Part shown: positions 9,299-17,746 of the stretch, in pieces | How the letters are laid out: every line of letters starts with the position of its first letter | How positions within the stretch are numbered: position 1 is the first letter of the stretch | From: Bosea sp. ANAM02 | GTDB taxonomy: Bacteria; Pseudomonadota; Alphaproteobacteria; Rhizobiales; Beijerinckiaceae | Direction of reading: 5' to 3' | Length of the DNA stretch: 64,000 bases | Assembly: GCF_011764485.1 (NCBI RefSeq) | Contig: NZ_AP022849.1 | Location: 62,001-126,000, forward strand | Program-made: the position numbers and the translations under genes | The notes under the pieces: model-generated | The model's database searches: none | The model's input: the letters and a program-made list of their open reading frames with translations, nothing else | What the model was told of the DNA's origin: nothing

Positions 9299-9940
9299 TT
9301 ACATGCTCGGGCCGAGGTGCATCTCGGGATCATCCATGGCGTCCACCAACTCTGCCGCTTCCGGTGAGAGCGGCACGCGTGAGGGGAATGCCTTGGCCAT
9401 TCCGCTGACGTAGCCCCCGAGCGTCGCTTTGATCACCGGTTTCTGCTCGAAAATCTTCGCGGCAAGCCGATGGAAGCCATCCTCGATCTGGAATTCGCCC
9501 TCTGCGGTTGTGACCTCGATGTCGATCGGCCAATCATTGGGGTGAACCACGAAGTAGGCGATCCGCTGCGCATCCCAACCTGAGGGCTTGCGATCGCGGA
9601 GACCCATCGGGACGAACTCTGCTGCCAGATTGCCAGACTCAATGCACCGCGCGACTTCTTCGCGTGTGACCTGGCCCCTGCCCCAGATATCGTCCTCGAA
9701 TGGATTGTTGAGATGAGCGATCTCGTCGGTGGCAATCGAGAAGGTTGGGTGGCCGGTCTCGAACCCGGGGGTCAGCCCGAGCTCGTCCCAGAAGCGCACG
9801 GGCGTGAGCATGTCATCGATGTCGTGGCTGAAGACCTCGCGGACTTTCGCCTTGAAGGAGAGCCAGCTCTCCGCGCCGACGCTTCGGCCGTGCCCCACGA
9901 GCCGGCGCGGCTCTTCGGGTGAGTAGACCTCGAAGCTCAT
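9299..9940 (-). CDS. Unknown protein with ParB-like DGFHRL segment
   Basis: 213 residues from the ATG at 9940. The C-terminal third contains IEDGFHRLAAKIF followed by VIKATLGG, which resembles the DGxHRLxA helix of ParB/Srx-type nucleotide-binding domains; the match is short and the call is tentative. The reading frame stays open a further 124 codons upstream, but that stretch is compositionally unlike coding DNA; a TTG or GTG a few codons above 9940 could also be the start, since AGG abuts the ATG too closely to be a good ribosome site. Divergent from the next gene. Confidence 0.7.
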   Translation of the reverse strand: MSFEVYSPEEPRRLVGHGRSVGAESWLSFKAKVREVFSHDIDDMLTPVRFWDELGLTPGFETGHPTFSIATDEIAHLNNPFEDDIWGRGQVTREEVARCIESGNLAAEFVPMGLRDRKPSGWDAQRIAYFVVHPNDWPIDIEVTTAEGEFQIEDGFHRLAAKIFEQKPVIKATLGGYVSGMAKAFPSRVPLSPEAAELVDAMDDPEMHLGPSM

Positions 9941-10300
9941 CCTGCCATAGCGCGCGACGGTCAAGCCGCCCTGGTGGACCCAAACGGTCGCCTGATCGCT
10001 TTCCGAGGCGATGCTAGGGTCGTTCGACAACTGCTTTTCCCGAGGCTGGTGTTCCAGACTTTGATACGGGGCTGCGATGCAAGCCGCCAGCGGGTTTGCC
10101 CAGCTCGTCCCGGCCAAATTTTCCGCCCTAAGCTGTAGAATTGGAGACGCAGCCGCTTGAACCGAATTCGCCGCCAGCGCATTCTGTGTCGAGGGAGCTG
10201 GAGAACGTGTTCTGACGCCGAATGCAGGACGACCGACAGAGATGTCGCCGCATCGAAATCCGAACACAGGCCTTCGAACCCTTCGAACGAAGGGGCGGTC
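9941..10300. other. 360-bp divergent intergenic region, no gene seen
   Basis: Lies between two divergent genes and should hold their promoters. No convincing -35/-10 pair, hairpin or small gene could be picked out. The leftward frame is open through it, so an N-terminal extension of the leftward gene is not excluded. Confidence 0.4.
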
Positions 10301-10714
10301 ATGACGATCCAATCACCGGAGCTCGTGCGGCACGCAATCGAGCTCGCGACGGACGTCTTCGTGAACCAGGATTTCCGGCCGTTCCGTGCCGCTTTCGTCG
10401 TTCAGCTCGGTGAGAATTACGCCGTGCTTCCCCTGCTCGACAGCGTCGATCCCGATACGATGCGCAACGCGGCACAGGAGTTCATCTCCGACCACTCAGG
10501 GAGCAGTTATGTGATTGCCCTGAGTTCGCCGGCCGAGGGGAAGGCACAGCGCCTGCATCTGACCTATGTCGATGACAAGGGCGACCAGCTGCATCTCGAA
10601 GCACCGGTGATCGACCAGGGTGAACGAGGGCTGGGCGCGCTTGAGACGGTCGATGCACCTTGCGACGAGATTGGCTATCTCCTGACCCCGACTCCGCAGG
10701 TTCGGCCGCTCTAG
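10301..10714 (+). CDS. Small acidic protein of unknown function
   Basis: 137 residues starting MTIQSPELVRHAIELA; AGGGGC lies 7 nt before the ATG. Mixed alpha/beta with no motif I recognise; ends in a Pro-rich tail TPTPQVRPL. It converges on the SbcD-like gene, overlapping its stop by 4 bp. Confidence 0.75.
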   Translation: MTIQSPELVRHAIELATDVFVNQDFRPFRAAFVVQLGENYAVLPLLDSVDPDTMRNAAQEFISDHSGSSYVIALSSPAEGKAQRLHLTYVDDKGDQLHLEAPVIDQGERGLGALETVDAPCDEIGYLLTPTPQVRPL

Positions 10715-11715
10715 GCCGCGGCCTTCCGGGCAACCGCCTCGCGGAGCAGCTCCCTAACCACAGCGCGGACGCTGTCAGGCGTATTGTCTCGCTCGAACTT
10801 CTGCTCGATCTCTTCGAGCATGATGCCGCCATCGGCGCTCGCCGAGGTGTCGACGGCGTCCTCTGCCTGCAGGAGCGTGACGAAAGCCGAGGAGATGTTC
10901 TCGTCGCGCGGGCTTGGCTTCGTCGGGTCGACGAGGCGCCCGGTTAGATCGAAGACATCGCTCTCATGCGGGAGCTCGACCGGCTCGAAGCGAGAATTCC
11001 GGTCAAGTGTCCAGGCGCAGGGGACGTGATCGATGACGTCGATACTGAGGCGGTTGATGTTGCCCGGGTTGAGCCAGGTCGTGCCGCCGGCGAGGACATG
11101 CTTCTTGCGGGTGTGCACATGGCCGTTGACCACGAGCTTGCAGCCCTCGATCGGGAAAGGATTGACCGCACCCGGATAGGTCTCCTCAAAGGCAATATCG
11201 TGATGCGTGACCCATAGGACCGCATTCACGCCGCTGAAGGCGCCGGTGACGTCAGTTGGGATCTCCTGGCCGTAGGGGGTCATGCCGAGGCCGAGCTTGA
11301 CGCCGCCGAGGTCGAAAACGCAGACCGGACCGGAAGCCGCCACCGCATCCAGGGTGTCGTTGACAGCGAGGAAGGCCAGGCTATCGCCGTCGGAGAGCCT
11401 GCTGTTGGCGATGTCGTGGTTCCCGACATTCGCGATCGGCGGGATCTTGAGCGCTTTCAGAATACGGGAGACGCGGGTTTTCAGCGCCTCGTCCTTCTCG
11501 AACGGGTCATCGAAGAGGTCGCCGAGCAGGATCATCGCGAGCCCGCGCTGATTTGCGACCTCCACGCAGTGTTCAAGCTTGCGCAGGACCGGGTCGGGCC
11601 AGGTCGGATCCTTCCGGCGCCCGGGGCGCGCGGAGGTGATGTGCGGATCGCCGACGAACATCAGGCCTTCGACCTGAACCGGGTCCTGGTAAAGCAAATG
11701 GCCCGCTACGATCAC
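10711..11715 (-). CDS. SbcD/Mre11-like metallophosphoesterase
   Basis: 334 residues. All calcineurin-type metal-binding motifs are present in order: VGDPHIT, LGDLFDDP, NVGNHDIA, VTHHDIA and VNGHVHTRK. These bind two metals and hydrolyse phosphodiesters. The GTG start at 11715 overlaps the stop of the Rad50-like gene (GTGA), showing translational coupling, and the pairing mirrors SbcC-SbcD, Rad50-Mre11 and T4 gp46-gp47. ATG at 11661 (MFVGDPHIT) is an alternative start that would still include every motif. The C-terminal 110 residues probably contact the ATPase partner. Expected job: nuclease that processes double-strand breaks or hairpin ends under control of the ATPase. Confidence 0.88.
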   Translation of the reverse strand: MIVAGHLLYQDPVQVEGLMFVGDPHITSARPGRRKDPTWPDPVLRKLEHCVEVANQRGLAMILLGDLFDDPFEKDEALKTRVSRILKALKIPPIANVGNHDIANSRLSDGDSLAFLAVNDTLDAVAASGPVCVFDLGGVKLGLGMTPYGQEIPTDVTGAFSGVNAVLWVTHHDIAFEETYPGAVNPFPIEGCKLVVNGHVHTRKKHVLAGGTTWLNPGNINRLSIDVIDHVPCAWTLDRNSRFEPVELPHESDVFDLTGRLVDPTKPSPRDENISSAFVTLLQAEDAVDTSASADGGIMLEEIEQKFERDNTPDSVRAVVRELLREAVARKAAA

Positions 11716-13631
11716 GCTGCAACTCCATGGATGTGATGGAGCAGCGCTTCCGCGGTGACCTCGCAGCCGCAGGTCGGGCACCGATTGCCGAGGGTGGCAG
11801 AGAGCGCTTCCATCTGCCGGCGGATATCCGCCTCCTCCGAAGCGATCGCAGCGTCCTGTTGTTCGGCATCGATCAACCGCTGACGCGCCGCATCGATGGT
11901 CTGGGCGGTGCGGTCGTGGGTCGGCTCCTGCGTTAAATCGGGCAGCGCAGGAAGCTCCGCCAAGGCAGCATCGCAGGCCTCGATCAATGACAGCTCGTCG
12001 AGTAGTCCAGCAATCTTGCGCGCCAACTGCATCTGCCGTTCGATCGGTTCGAAGACCGGTTGCTCCGGGATGTGACCGAGCACGTCGGCTTCGCGTGTGG
12101 CCTTTGCGATGATCCCGGACGTGCGGTCGATGATTGTTGAGAGGCGGTCGAGTTCGGTTGCTCGCGCCTCGCGGGCAGTGATCCCGTCCAGATCTTCTGG
12201 TCCCGGCAGCCCCTTCAAGGCCACCCCGGTGGCCTCCAGGCGGGTTTGAGCGCTGCGGAGGCGGGTGAGCCTGCCCACAACGTCCTCGACCGCGCTGAGC
12301 CTTCTCTCGCCGTCCGCGATCTCCGTCGCCAGTCCGCGCAGGATCTCGATATCGGCTTTGATCGCGCCCAGAGCCTCCAGAGCTTTCAGGACATCGAGCA
12401 CCCGCCCAAGCTCGCGCTCGCCGTCGCGCACCACCTGCTGATCGCGCTGGTTACGCTCCTTGTGTACCGCCAGCATGAGGCGGGCGTAATCGGATTCCTG
12501 GCCGATCGACAGGACGCTGGCCCGCCGCGACGGGGACTCACCCAGCAGGAAGACAGGCGTCTTCTGATGGGAGATCTGGACATCGAGGTTCTCGATGCGC
12601 TGGACCGGGAAGATCCTGGAGAGCCAACCCGGCGCCTCGCGTCCGCCGGTCTCGTGATGGATGCCGGCCTCCTCGACGACCGAGCCATCCTCTTCGAGAA
12701 GCGTCCAGAGATTGACCGGGTTGCGCCGCGGCTGTCGGCTGAAGCGAAGCGTGCGCCGCGCGGCCAGCCCGATCTCGATGGTGGCGAGCTGGCTATCGTG
12801 CCTAACCAGGCTGTCGCTTGCCTCGCCCATGAACACAGCCCGCAAAGCCCGAATGAAAACAGACTTCCCGAGGTTGTTGTTTCCGTTGATGAAGTTGACA
12901 CCAGGGCAAAGATGAAGCGTGGCGTCGGCGTATGCCTGGACGTTGATCAGGCGGATCCAGCGAATGCCTGGCTGATCGTCGTCCCAGTGCGGGTGAGCCT
13001 CCTCGCAATGGACGGCGGACTCGCCTTTCGGAACGCCAACGATGCGTGAGATGCGGGCGCCAGTCGGGTCGAATTTCTGGAGATCGTGGTGTGACACCGC
13101 CAGGCATTGCAGCCCGAGGCGGGTCGCAGCATCCTGGAGAACGCGGAAGAAGCTCGGCACCCGTTCAGGGGCCACCCAGCAATCGGGCTCGTCCAGCGCG
13201 ACGAAGCGGGCAAGGCCAGACTTCATCACGGCAATCAGGCGAAGGCCCATGACAACGACGTTGGTGAGCGCGCCGCCCTGGTCGTTGAGGACGTCTTCGA
13301 GCTTTCCGGAAGGGTGCCTCGAGGAGATATCGAGCGCCGGCATGCCGCGTTCGGTCGAAAGCGTAAGAGCAATCGGCTTCTCATCCGGAAGAACTTCGGT
13401 CACCAGGGCCGAAAGAAGCGTCTCGAACGATCCGATCCGCCGGCGGCCGGCCTCGGACTGGATCTCGTCGATGAACTGTTCGACTTCGCGCTTGATCAGC
13501 AAGCGCCCCTTCGCTGCGCCGACATCGCGCGTCAGCTCATCCCGGCGCTGTGCAAGGGTTTCCTGTCGCCCCTCAAGGCGGGCATGGCGTTCGCTGGCGC
13601 GGGCAAGCCGGGTCGCCCGGTCGGACGTCAT
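11712..13631 (-). CDS. Rad50/SbcC-like ATPase with circularly permuted halves
   Basis: 639 residues. Normal Rad50/SbcC order is Walker A, coil, zinc hook, coil, signature, Walker B. Here the protein starts with a coil (about residues 5-60), continues with a signature-like QGGALTN segment, Walker B/D-loop FVALDEPD (143-150) and H-loop AVSHH (178-182), and only then has the entry strand WIRLINVQAY (225) and Walker A NGNNNLGKS (249-257). A long coil follows, and a CPTC zinc-hook half lies 20 residues from the C-terminus. The order is thus rotated, with the break at the hook. It overlaps the coiled-coil gene upstream (ATGA) and the SbcD-like gene downstream (GTGA), one operon. Expected to form an ATP-gated clamp with the phosphoesterase. 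Confidence 0.85.
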   Translation of the reverse strand: MTSDRATRLARASERHARLEGRQETLAQRRDELTRDVGAAKGRLLIKREVEQFIDEIQSEAGRRRIGSFETLLSALVTEVLPDEKPIALTLSTERGMPALDISSRHPSGKLEDVLNDQGGALTNVVVMGLRLIAVMKSGLARFVALDEPDCWVAPERVPSFFRVLQDAATRLGLQCLAVSHHDLQKFDPTGARISRIVGVPKGESAVHCEEAHPHWDDDQPGIRWIRLINVQAYADATLHLCPGVNFINGNNNLGKSVFIRALRAVFMGEASDSLVRHDSQLATIEIGLAARRTLRFSRQPRRNPVNLWTLLEEDGSVVEEAGIHHETGGREAPGWLSRIFPVQRIENLDVQISHQKTPVFLLGESPSRRASVLSIGQESDYARLMLAVHKERNQRDQQVVRDGERELGRVLDVLKALEALGAIKADIEILRGLATEIADGERRLSAVEDVVGRLTRLRSAQTRLEATGVALKGLPGPEDLDGITAREARATELDRLSTIIDRTSGIIAKATREADVLGHIPEQPVFEPIERQMQLARKIAGLLDELSLIEACDAALAELPALPDLTQEPTHDRTAQTIDAARQRLIDAEQQDAAIASEEADIRRQMEALSATLGNRCPTCGCEVTAEALLHHIHGVAA

Positions 13632-13918
13632 GCGGGCTGATTTTCCAAGGCGGCGAGATTGGTCTCCGCCGCGACGATCGCCTCACCGAAGCTCTGGAGC
13701 TTGAGCGCATTGTCGGCCCGAATGTCATCGGCCATCTTCACCAGCGTGGCTACGTCAGCTGTGCCGAATTGTTCGATGGCGGATTTCTCGGCCTCGGCAA
13801 GTTCGCTCTCGGCCCGCTCCTTATCCGCCTGGTTTCGGATGGCGCGGGTGCGCAGGGCATCGTGACGCTTCTTCAGGTCGTCGAGCTGGCGAACTGCTTC
13901 GCTGCGTTGCGTGGTCAT
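13628..13918 (-). CDS. Small coiled-coil protein, first gene of the SbcCD-like operon
   Basis: 96 residues from MTTQRSEAVRQLDDLKKRH, almost entirely heptad-like and rich in Ala, Glu, Arg and Lys, so a coiled coil. Its stop overlaps the ATG of the permuted Rad50-like ATPase. Because that ATPase has a short N-terminal coil and a long C-terminal coil, this protein could supply the missing antiparallel partner strand (inference). No ribosome site of note; ATG 13918 begins the coil cleanly while the frame upstream does not look coding. Confidence 0.75.
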   Translation of the reverse strand: MTTQRSEAVRQLDDLKKRHDALRTRAIRNQADKERAESELAEAEKSAIEQFGTADVATLVKMADDIRADNALKLQSFGEAIVAAETNLAALENQPA

Positions 13919-14080
13919 TTGGAATCGTCCTCGATCTACCGGACCACAATGGCGCTCGCCGGCCGACAGTCGCAAGAACGAGGCTCATCGAAACGGGGGA
14001 TGAGCACTGGTAGCTGCGTTGTCGCTTTCAGCGATGGACCTCACGATTGATGCATCGAATCGTGATCAAGGCGTCTCCCC

Positions 14081-14359
14081 ATGAAGAACAGCAGGTTCAT
14101 CGTTTTCAATGCGGACTGCGGCTGGATCCAGGGTGATATCGCCGCCGCGCGACCTGAAGATGCGGTCACACGCATGGAGGCTCAGCTTTCGGAGCCGACC
14201 GAGAACGCCGAGTGGCAGGTCTTCATCGCTCCCGCCGCGTTGCCGTTCTCCTATTCCGCCGTCGACGTCGAGCTGGTCCAGCTCCTCCGCGAGTCGACCC
14301 CGGTCGCAACCATCCCCAACTCGCTTCTGACCGAGCGTTCCTACGCGCTCGCGAGCTGA
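14081..14359 (+). CDS. Unknown 92-residue protein
   Basis: Begins MKNSRFIVFNADCGW; no recognised motif, no membrane segment. It is the first of two rightward genes, 15 bp ahead of the next. The 160 bp upstream separates it from the divergent SbcCD-like operon and should hold both promoters. Confidence 0.7.
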   Translation: MKNSRFIVFNADCGWIQGDIAAARPEDAVTRMEAQLSEPTENAEWQVFIAPAALPFSYSAVDVELVQLLRESTPVATIPNSLLTERSYALAS

Positions 14360-14374
14360 TTCCCCGGCTGCGCC

Positions 14375-14809
14375 ATGACCATGACGCTCGCGGAGTGGCG
14401 CACCGCAATTCGACCGATCGCGGACGATATCGCGGCTGAACTGCTCGACGCCGCCGAATGTGGGCCCTTCGATGGAGGATGTCTCGCCTTCGCGCGTGCC
14501 CTCCAGGATGTCATCGGTGGCGACCTTGTCGTCCTGACGCGCGCGAACGGCCTGGCCGATCACGCAGCTGTACACCAAGGCGACCGGTTCTGGGATTACG
14601 CCGGGCCGAGGGCCCGCTTGCTGTTCATCCGCCGTTTTGCGTCCGCCGAGATGCTGGGGAATTGGCGCGGCGTCGATATCCGCCCTCACCGGGAAGGTGA
14701 CCTCCTCGATGCACCGGATGATCCCGAGCTTGTCGAGAGGTTGGCGGCGCTGCTGAGAGGCGCTCTCGCGGGGCATTTCCCCGTTCAGACCCTTTCCCTT
14801 CGGTCGTAG
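14375..14809 (+). CDS. Unknown protein with Cys-His-Asp pattern
   Basis: 144 residues. GPFDGGCLAFARAL, ADHAAVHQG and FWDYAGPRA give a Cys, His, Asp order like that of papain-fold or transglutaminase-like enzymes; this is a pattern match, not a family assignment. Related spacing occurs in the proteins encoded at 24655-25299 and 63467-64000. It follows the 14081 gene closely and probably shares its transcript. Confidence 0.7.
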   Translation: MTMTLAEWRTAIRPIADDIAAELLDAAECGPFDGGCLAFARALQDVIGGDLVVLTRANGLADHAAVHQGDRFWDYAGPRARLLFIRRFASAEMLGNWRGVDIRPHREGDLLDAPDDPELVERLAALLRGALAGHFPVQTLSLRS

Positions 14810-14875
14810 GAACGCATCGCCCTCGTCGCAGTTGAGTCGGCGTTGTGGAGTAGCGTTGTGCGTAAGCGGCCCATC

Positions 14876-15877
14876 ATGCGATCCGGCCCAGGCGGCGATG
14901 TCTCGCGCTCCCGCGTCGTTGCGCGCACGCCCGGGCCGGATTTGGTCGATGATCCTTTCCCTGCTCCGATTCCCCCATGCTTAGCGAAGAGCGCCGTGCG
15001 GCCGCCGTCCGGCTCGGACTGGGTGTATGAGGTCAAGTGGGATGGGTACCGGCTCTTTATCGAGCGGCACCCCGATGGTCGCCTCGTCCTCAGGACGCGG
15101 GGTGGATTCGATTGGACTGATCGCTTCCCCGGGATTCTCGCGGCCGCCGGTAACATTCCCGCCGAGACCTTCATCATGGACGGCGAAGCCGTTGTCCTGA
15201 ACGATCAAGGGGTCTCGGATTTTTCCGCTCTTCAAAGCGCCGCCCGCCGGCGCTCAAGTGGGGTGGTCCTCTTCTACGGCTTCGATCTGCTCTATTGCGA
15301 CGGCACGGATCTGCGGCACCTTCCGCTTGTGGAGCGGCGCGCAGCCCTTGTGGAGATCATTGGTGATGATCCTCATCTACGGATGAGCGAAACCGTCGAG
15401 GCAGATGGCGCCGCGTTCCTGGCTGCTGCCTGCGAAATGAAACTGGAGGGCATTATCGCGAAGCGTGCCCGCGCGCCCTATCGCTCGGGCCGCGGCGGCG
15501 AGTGGCTGAAAATCAAATGCTTCCAGACCGCGAGCTTCCTCGTGATCGGATACAAATCGTCCCGTTCGTCGTTGGGTGGCCTCGCCCGGCTCTATCTCGC
15601 TGCACGCGAAGGCGATGGGCTGCGCTATGTAGGCACCGTCGGTACTGGGTTCTCGGAACGCTCCGCCGCTGCGATCTTGCAGCGCCTGCGGACGCTGAAG
15701 CGGTCGGAGGCGGTGGCGCAGGTCGATAGCGGAAAGGCGACTTGGGTGAGGCCGGAGACGGTTGCCGAGGTCTCCTTCCTCGGCGTGACGGGTGGAGGAA
15801 AGCTCCGGCACGCCTCGTTCAAGCGCCTTCAAGAGGCCGATAGCGGAGAGGTCGAGATTGCTGACCTCTCCGCCTAA
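14876..15877 (+). CDS. ATP-dependent DNA ligase (LigD/LigC-type)
   Basis: 333 residues. The nucleotidyl-transferase lysine is in YEVKWDGYR near residue 54; FIMDGEAVV, LLYCDGTDL, EGIIAKRARAPY and WLKIK supply motifs III to V, and an OB-fold follows (VIGYKSS onward). It seals nicks in DNA by AMP transfer from ATP. Size and motif spelling match the stand-alone ligase domain of bacterial NHEJ LigD rather than viral ligases; no Ku, polymerase or phosphoesterase domain is attached and no Ku gene is in the window. ATG 14876 is preferred to an upstream TTG; neither has a strong ribosome site, so the true start is uncertain by about 30 residues. Confidence 0.9.
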   Translation: MRSGPGGDVSRSRVVARTPGPDLVDDPFPAPIPPCLAKSAVRPPSGSDWVYEVKWDGYRLFIERHPDGRLVLRTRGGFDWTDRFPGILAAAGNIPAETFIMDGEAVVLNDQGVSDFSALQSAARRRSSGVVLFYGFDLLYCDGTDLRHLPLVERRAALVEIIGDDPHLRMSETVEADGAAFLAAACEMKLEGIIAKRARAPYRSGRGGEWLKIKCFQTASFLVIGYKSSRSSLGGLARLYLAAREGDGLRYVGTVGTGFSERSAAAILQRLRTLKRSEAVAQVDSGKATWVRPETVAEVSFLGVTGGGKLRHASFKRLQEADSGEVEIADLSA

Positions 15878-15880
15878 GCA

Positions 15881-17050
15881 TCAGGGTGTCGGAGCCTGAA
15901 GCTCAGCTTCGGGGGCAGGCTCTCCATCCTTGACGCCGGCGCGATACGCCCAGCCCACCATGTCGTAGACCTTGTCGAAGCCGTGCCCGGTCTTCTCCGA
16001 GACGCACCAGTCCTTCAGCGAATCCGGTGGGATTGTGATGGGGCTCGAATTGGTGATGGTGTAGCCGGAGCCCCAGACGAAATCATGAAGGCCGAGCTGG
16101 CCGGCAACTGTCCTCATCTTTCCGCTGTCGCGAATGGTCGCCGGCTCGATGACGAGCGGAAGGCTCCAGTCTCGTTCGATGAACTGCTTGAGCGGAACCG
16201 AAATCGTGAGCGACGGGACGCCGCCATAGGAGCTCTCGCCGAGGATGAGAAAGAGATCTTCCTTCGAGACCAGCTCCGGCTTGTCAGGATCGGTCGTCCA
16301 GGTCGCATCCCGCCACGAGGCGGCGCGGGCCTCTTCTTCCGCGCGCCGGTAGTCGCTCCAGCTTTCATCGAATCCGGCCTGGGTGAGATCGATCCCCTTG
16401 TCCTCTCGGACAAAGTCGACGAAGGCGTCGCGGTCCACGTTTGCCATGACGAAGAGCGGGATGAGGCGCTCGTCCAGGATGACGGTCTCCGCGCTGCAGA
16501 CGCGATCCACGGCCTTGATCATCACGTCTTCGGGCGACAGCCCATTCATCCCGGGGACGTAGGTGAGCCGGACGTGATCGTTCTTGCCGATCGCGTCGAG
16601 CGGCACGGAGGTGTCCTTCGCGGCGAGCTCCTCTTCCAGGACCTCATCCATCCGGGCCCAGATCGCATCGCGAATGGCGGACGACTTCTCCCGGCGAACG
16701 CCGCGCAGGCCATCGACCAGGTCATCGACGAGCTCCTCGATCGCCGGGTCGCCACGCGCTTCTTCGGCAGCATGGTCAACGGCGCTCGGATGCTCGAAGC
16801 TGGCACGGATGTGATCCTCGACAGCGTCACGGCCGCCGAGGATGAAAGCCTGGGCGCACTTCTCCAACCAATCGCTGGAGGGCTCGCCGTCATTGTCGAA
16901 GACGTCACGCGCATATTTCTCGACGGTCTGGCCGATCAGCTCTCGAACCGCCTTGTTATCGAGCGCCTGGCTGACGGCCTCGCTGAGGCTCGCGCCCTTG
17001 CGGATGTCGATCTCCGCCTCGATGTCACCGGTGGTCAGCTGGAACGCCAT
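15881..17050 (-). CDS. Unknown 389-residue acidic protein
   Basis: Starts MAFQLTTGDIEAEIDIRKG with AAGGAG 7 nt ahead of the ATG, an excellent site. The N-terminal half is helical and acidic, the C-terminal half mixed; no motif is recognised. It ends in a Pro/Ala tail AELQAPTP. Converges on the DNA ligase gene (3 bp between stops) and is divergent from two small rightward genes. Confidence 0.85.
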   Translation of the reverse strand: MAFQLTTGDIEAEIDIRKGASLSEAVSQALDNKAVRELIGQTVEKYARDVFDNDGEPSSDWLEKCAQAFILGGRDAVEDHIRASFEHPSAVDHAAEEARGDPAIEELVDDLVDGLRGVRREKSSAIRDAIWARMDEVLEEELAAKDTSVPLDAIGKNDHVRLTYVPGMNGLSPEDVMIKAVDRVCSAETVILDERLIPLFVMANVDRDAFVDFVREDKGIDLTQAGFDESWSDYRRAEEEARAASWRDATWTTDPDKPELVSKEDLFLILGESSYGGVPSLTISVPLKQFIERDWSLPLVIEPATIRDSGKMRTVAGQLGLHDFVWGSGYTITNSSPITIPPDSLKDWCVSEKTGHGFDKVYDMVGWAYRAGVKDGEPAPEAELQAPTP

Positions 17051-17185
17051 GATGATCTCCTTGTCGGTCGACCATCGTTCGAGACCACGCATGGAACAAT
17101 GGCCTGGATAGCGAGACTGAAGGATCGATGGACGCAAACCTTCGCCGGGGCGACCATAGGCGTGACAGCAAAGGAGTCGTACGCC

Positions 17186-17419
17186 ATGTCCGAGAGTTCG
17201 AGCGAGCCCCGCGTCAAGCACGGACCGAGCATCGGGACATTCTATGAGAAGCCGATCCCGGAATGGATTGAGGCCGACAGGGTGCGCTACGATTTCGACC
17301 GTGTCGCTATCATCGATGGTGATGGCACGATGGATATGGATCAGCTCGCCAGCGGCGAGACCGTCATCGCACCGGGGCTGATCTACGTCCGGCAGGGCGC
17401 TGCGCCGGTGGTCGCGTAG
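17186..17419 (+). CDS. Small unknown protein
   Basis: 77 residues starting MSESSSEPRVKHGPSIG; AAAGGAG lies 9 nt upstream of the ATG. No recognised motif. The frame is open far upstream, but that part is antisense to the 389-residue gene and is not coding. Followed after 16 bp by another small gene. Confidence 0.7.
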   Translation: MSESSSEPRVKHGPSIGTFYEKPIPEWIEADRVRYDFDRVAIIDGDGTMDMDQLASGETVIAPGLIYVRQGAAPVVA

Positions 17420-17435
17420 CGAGGAGACGACGAAG

Positions 17436-17726
17436 ATGGTGGACGGTGTCGAGATCACCTGGATCGGCGGCAATTGCCCGGTCCAGTCGGAAGGGACGGT
17501 CGACGGCCTTCCCTACTATTTCAGGGCGCGCGGCATGCACTGGGCGCTGGAGATCGAGGAGGCGCCCGGCTCACCCTGGCGTCATGAGGAGCCCTACGGG
17601 GCCGGCCCGTTCGACGCCGGATGGATGCCCGAGGAGGAAGCACTCGGTTTCATCGAGAAAGCGGTTGGTCTGTTTCGCGCTCGTGGCTCCGGGGGCGCGC
17701 GGAGCGGAGCCGACACGGAACAGTAG
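17436..17726 (+). CDS. Small unknown protein
   Basis: 96 residues, MVDGVEITWIGGNCPVQ at the start, with GAGGAG upstream. Rich in Gly, Glu, Trp and Phe; no motif recognised. Second of a two-gene rightward unit that converges on the next leftward gene. Confidence 0.7.
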   Translation: MVDGVEITWIGGNCPVQSEGTVDGLPYYFRARGMHWALEIEEAPGSPWRHEEPYGAGPFDAGWMPEEEALGFIEKAVGLFRARGSGGARSGADTEQ

Positions 17727-17746
17727 CGCCGCGCCGGCTCCGGTAA

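Noticed and set aside
14876..15877. A complete NHEJ system around the DNA ligase
   Set aside because: No Ku, LigD polymerase or LigD phosphoesterase domain is present in the window, so only a stand-alone ligase is claimed.
15983..17419. 478-codon rightward frame
   Set aside because: Mostly antisense to the 389-residue gene. Only its last 77 codons, which have their own ribosome site at 17186, are taken as real.
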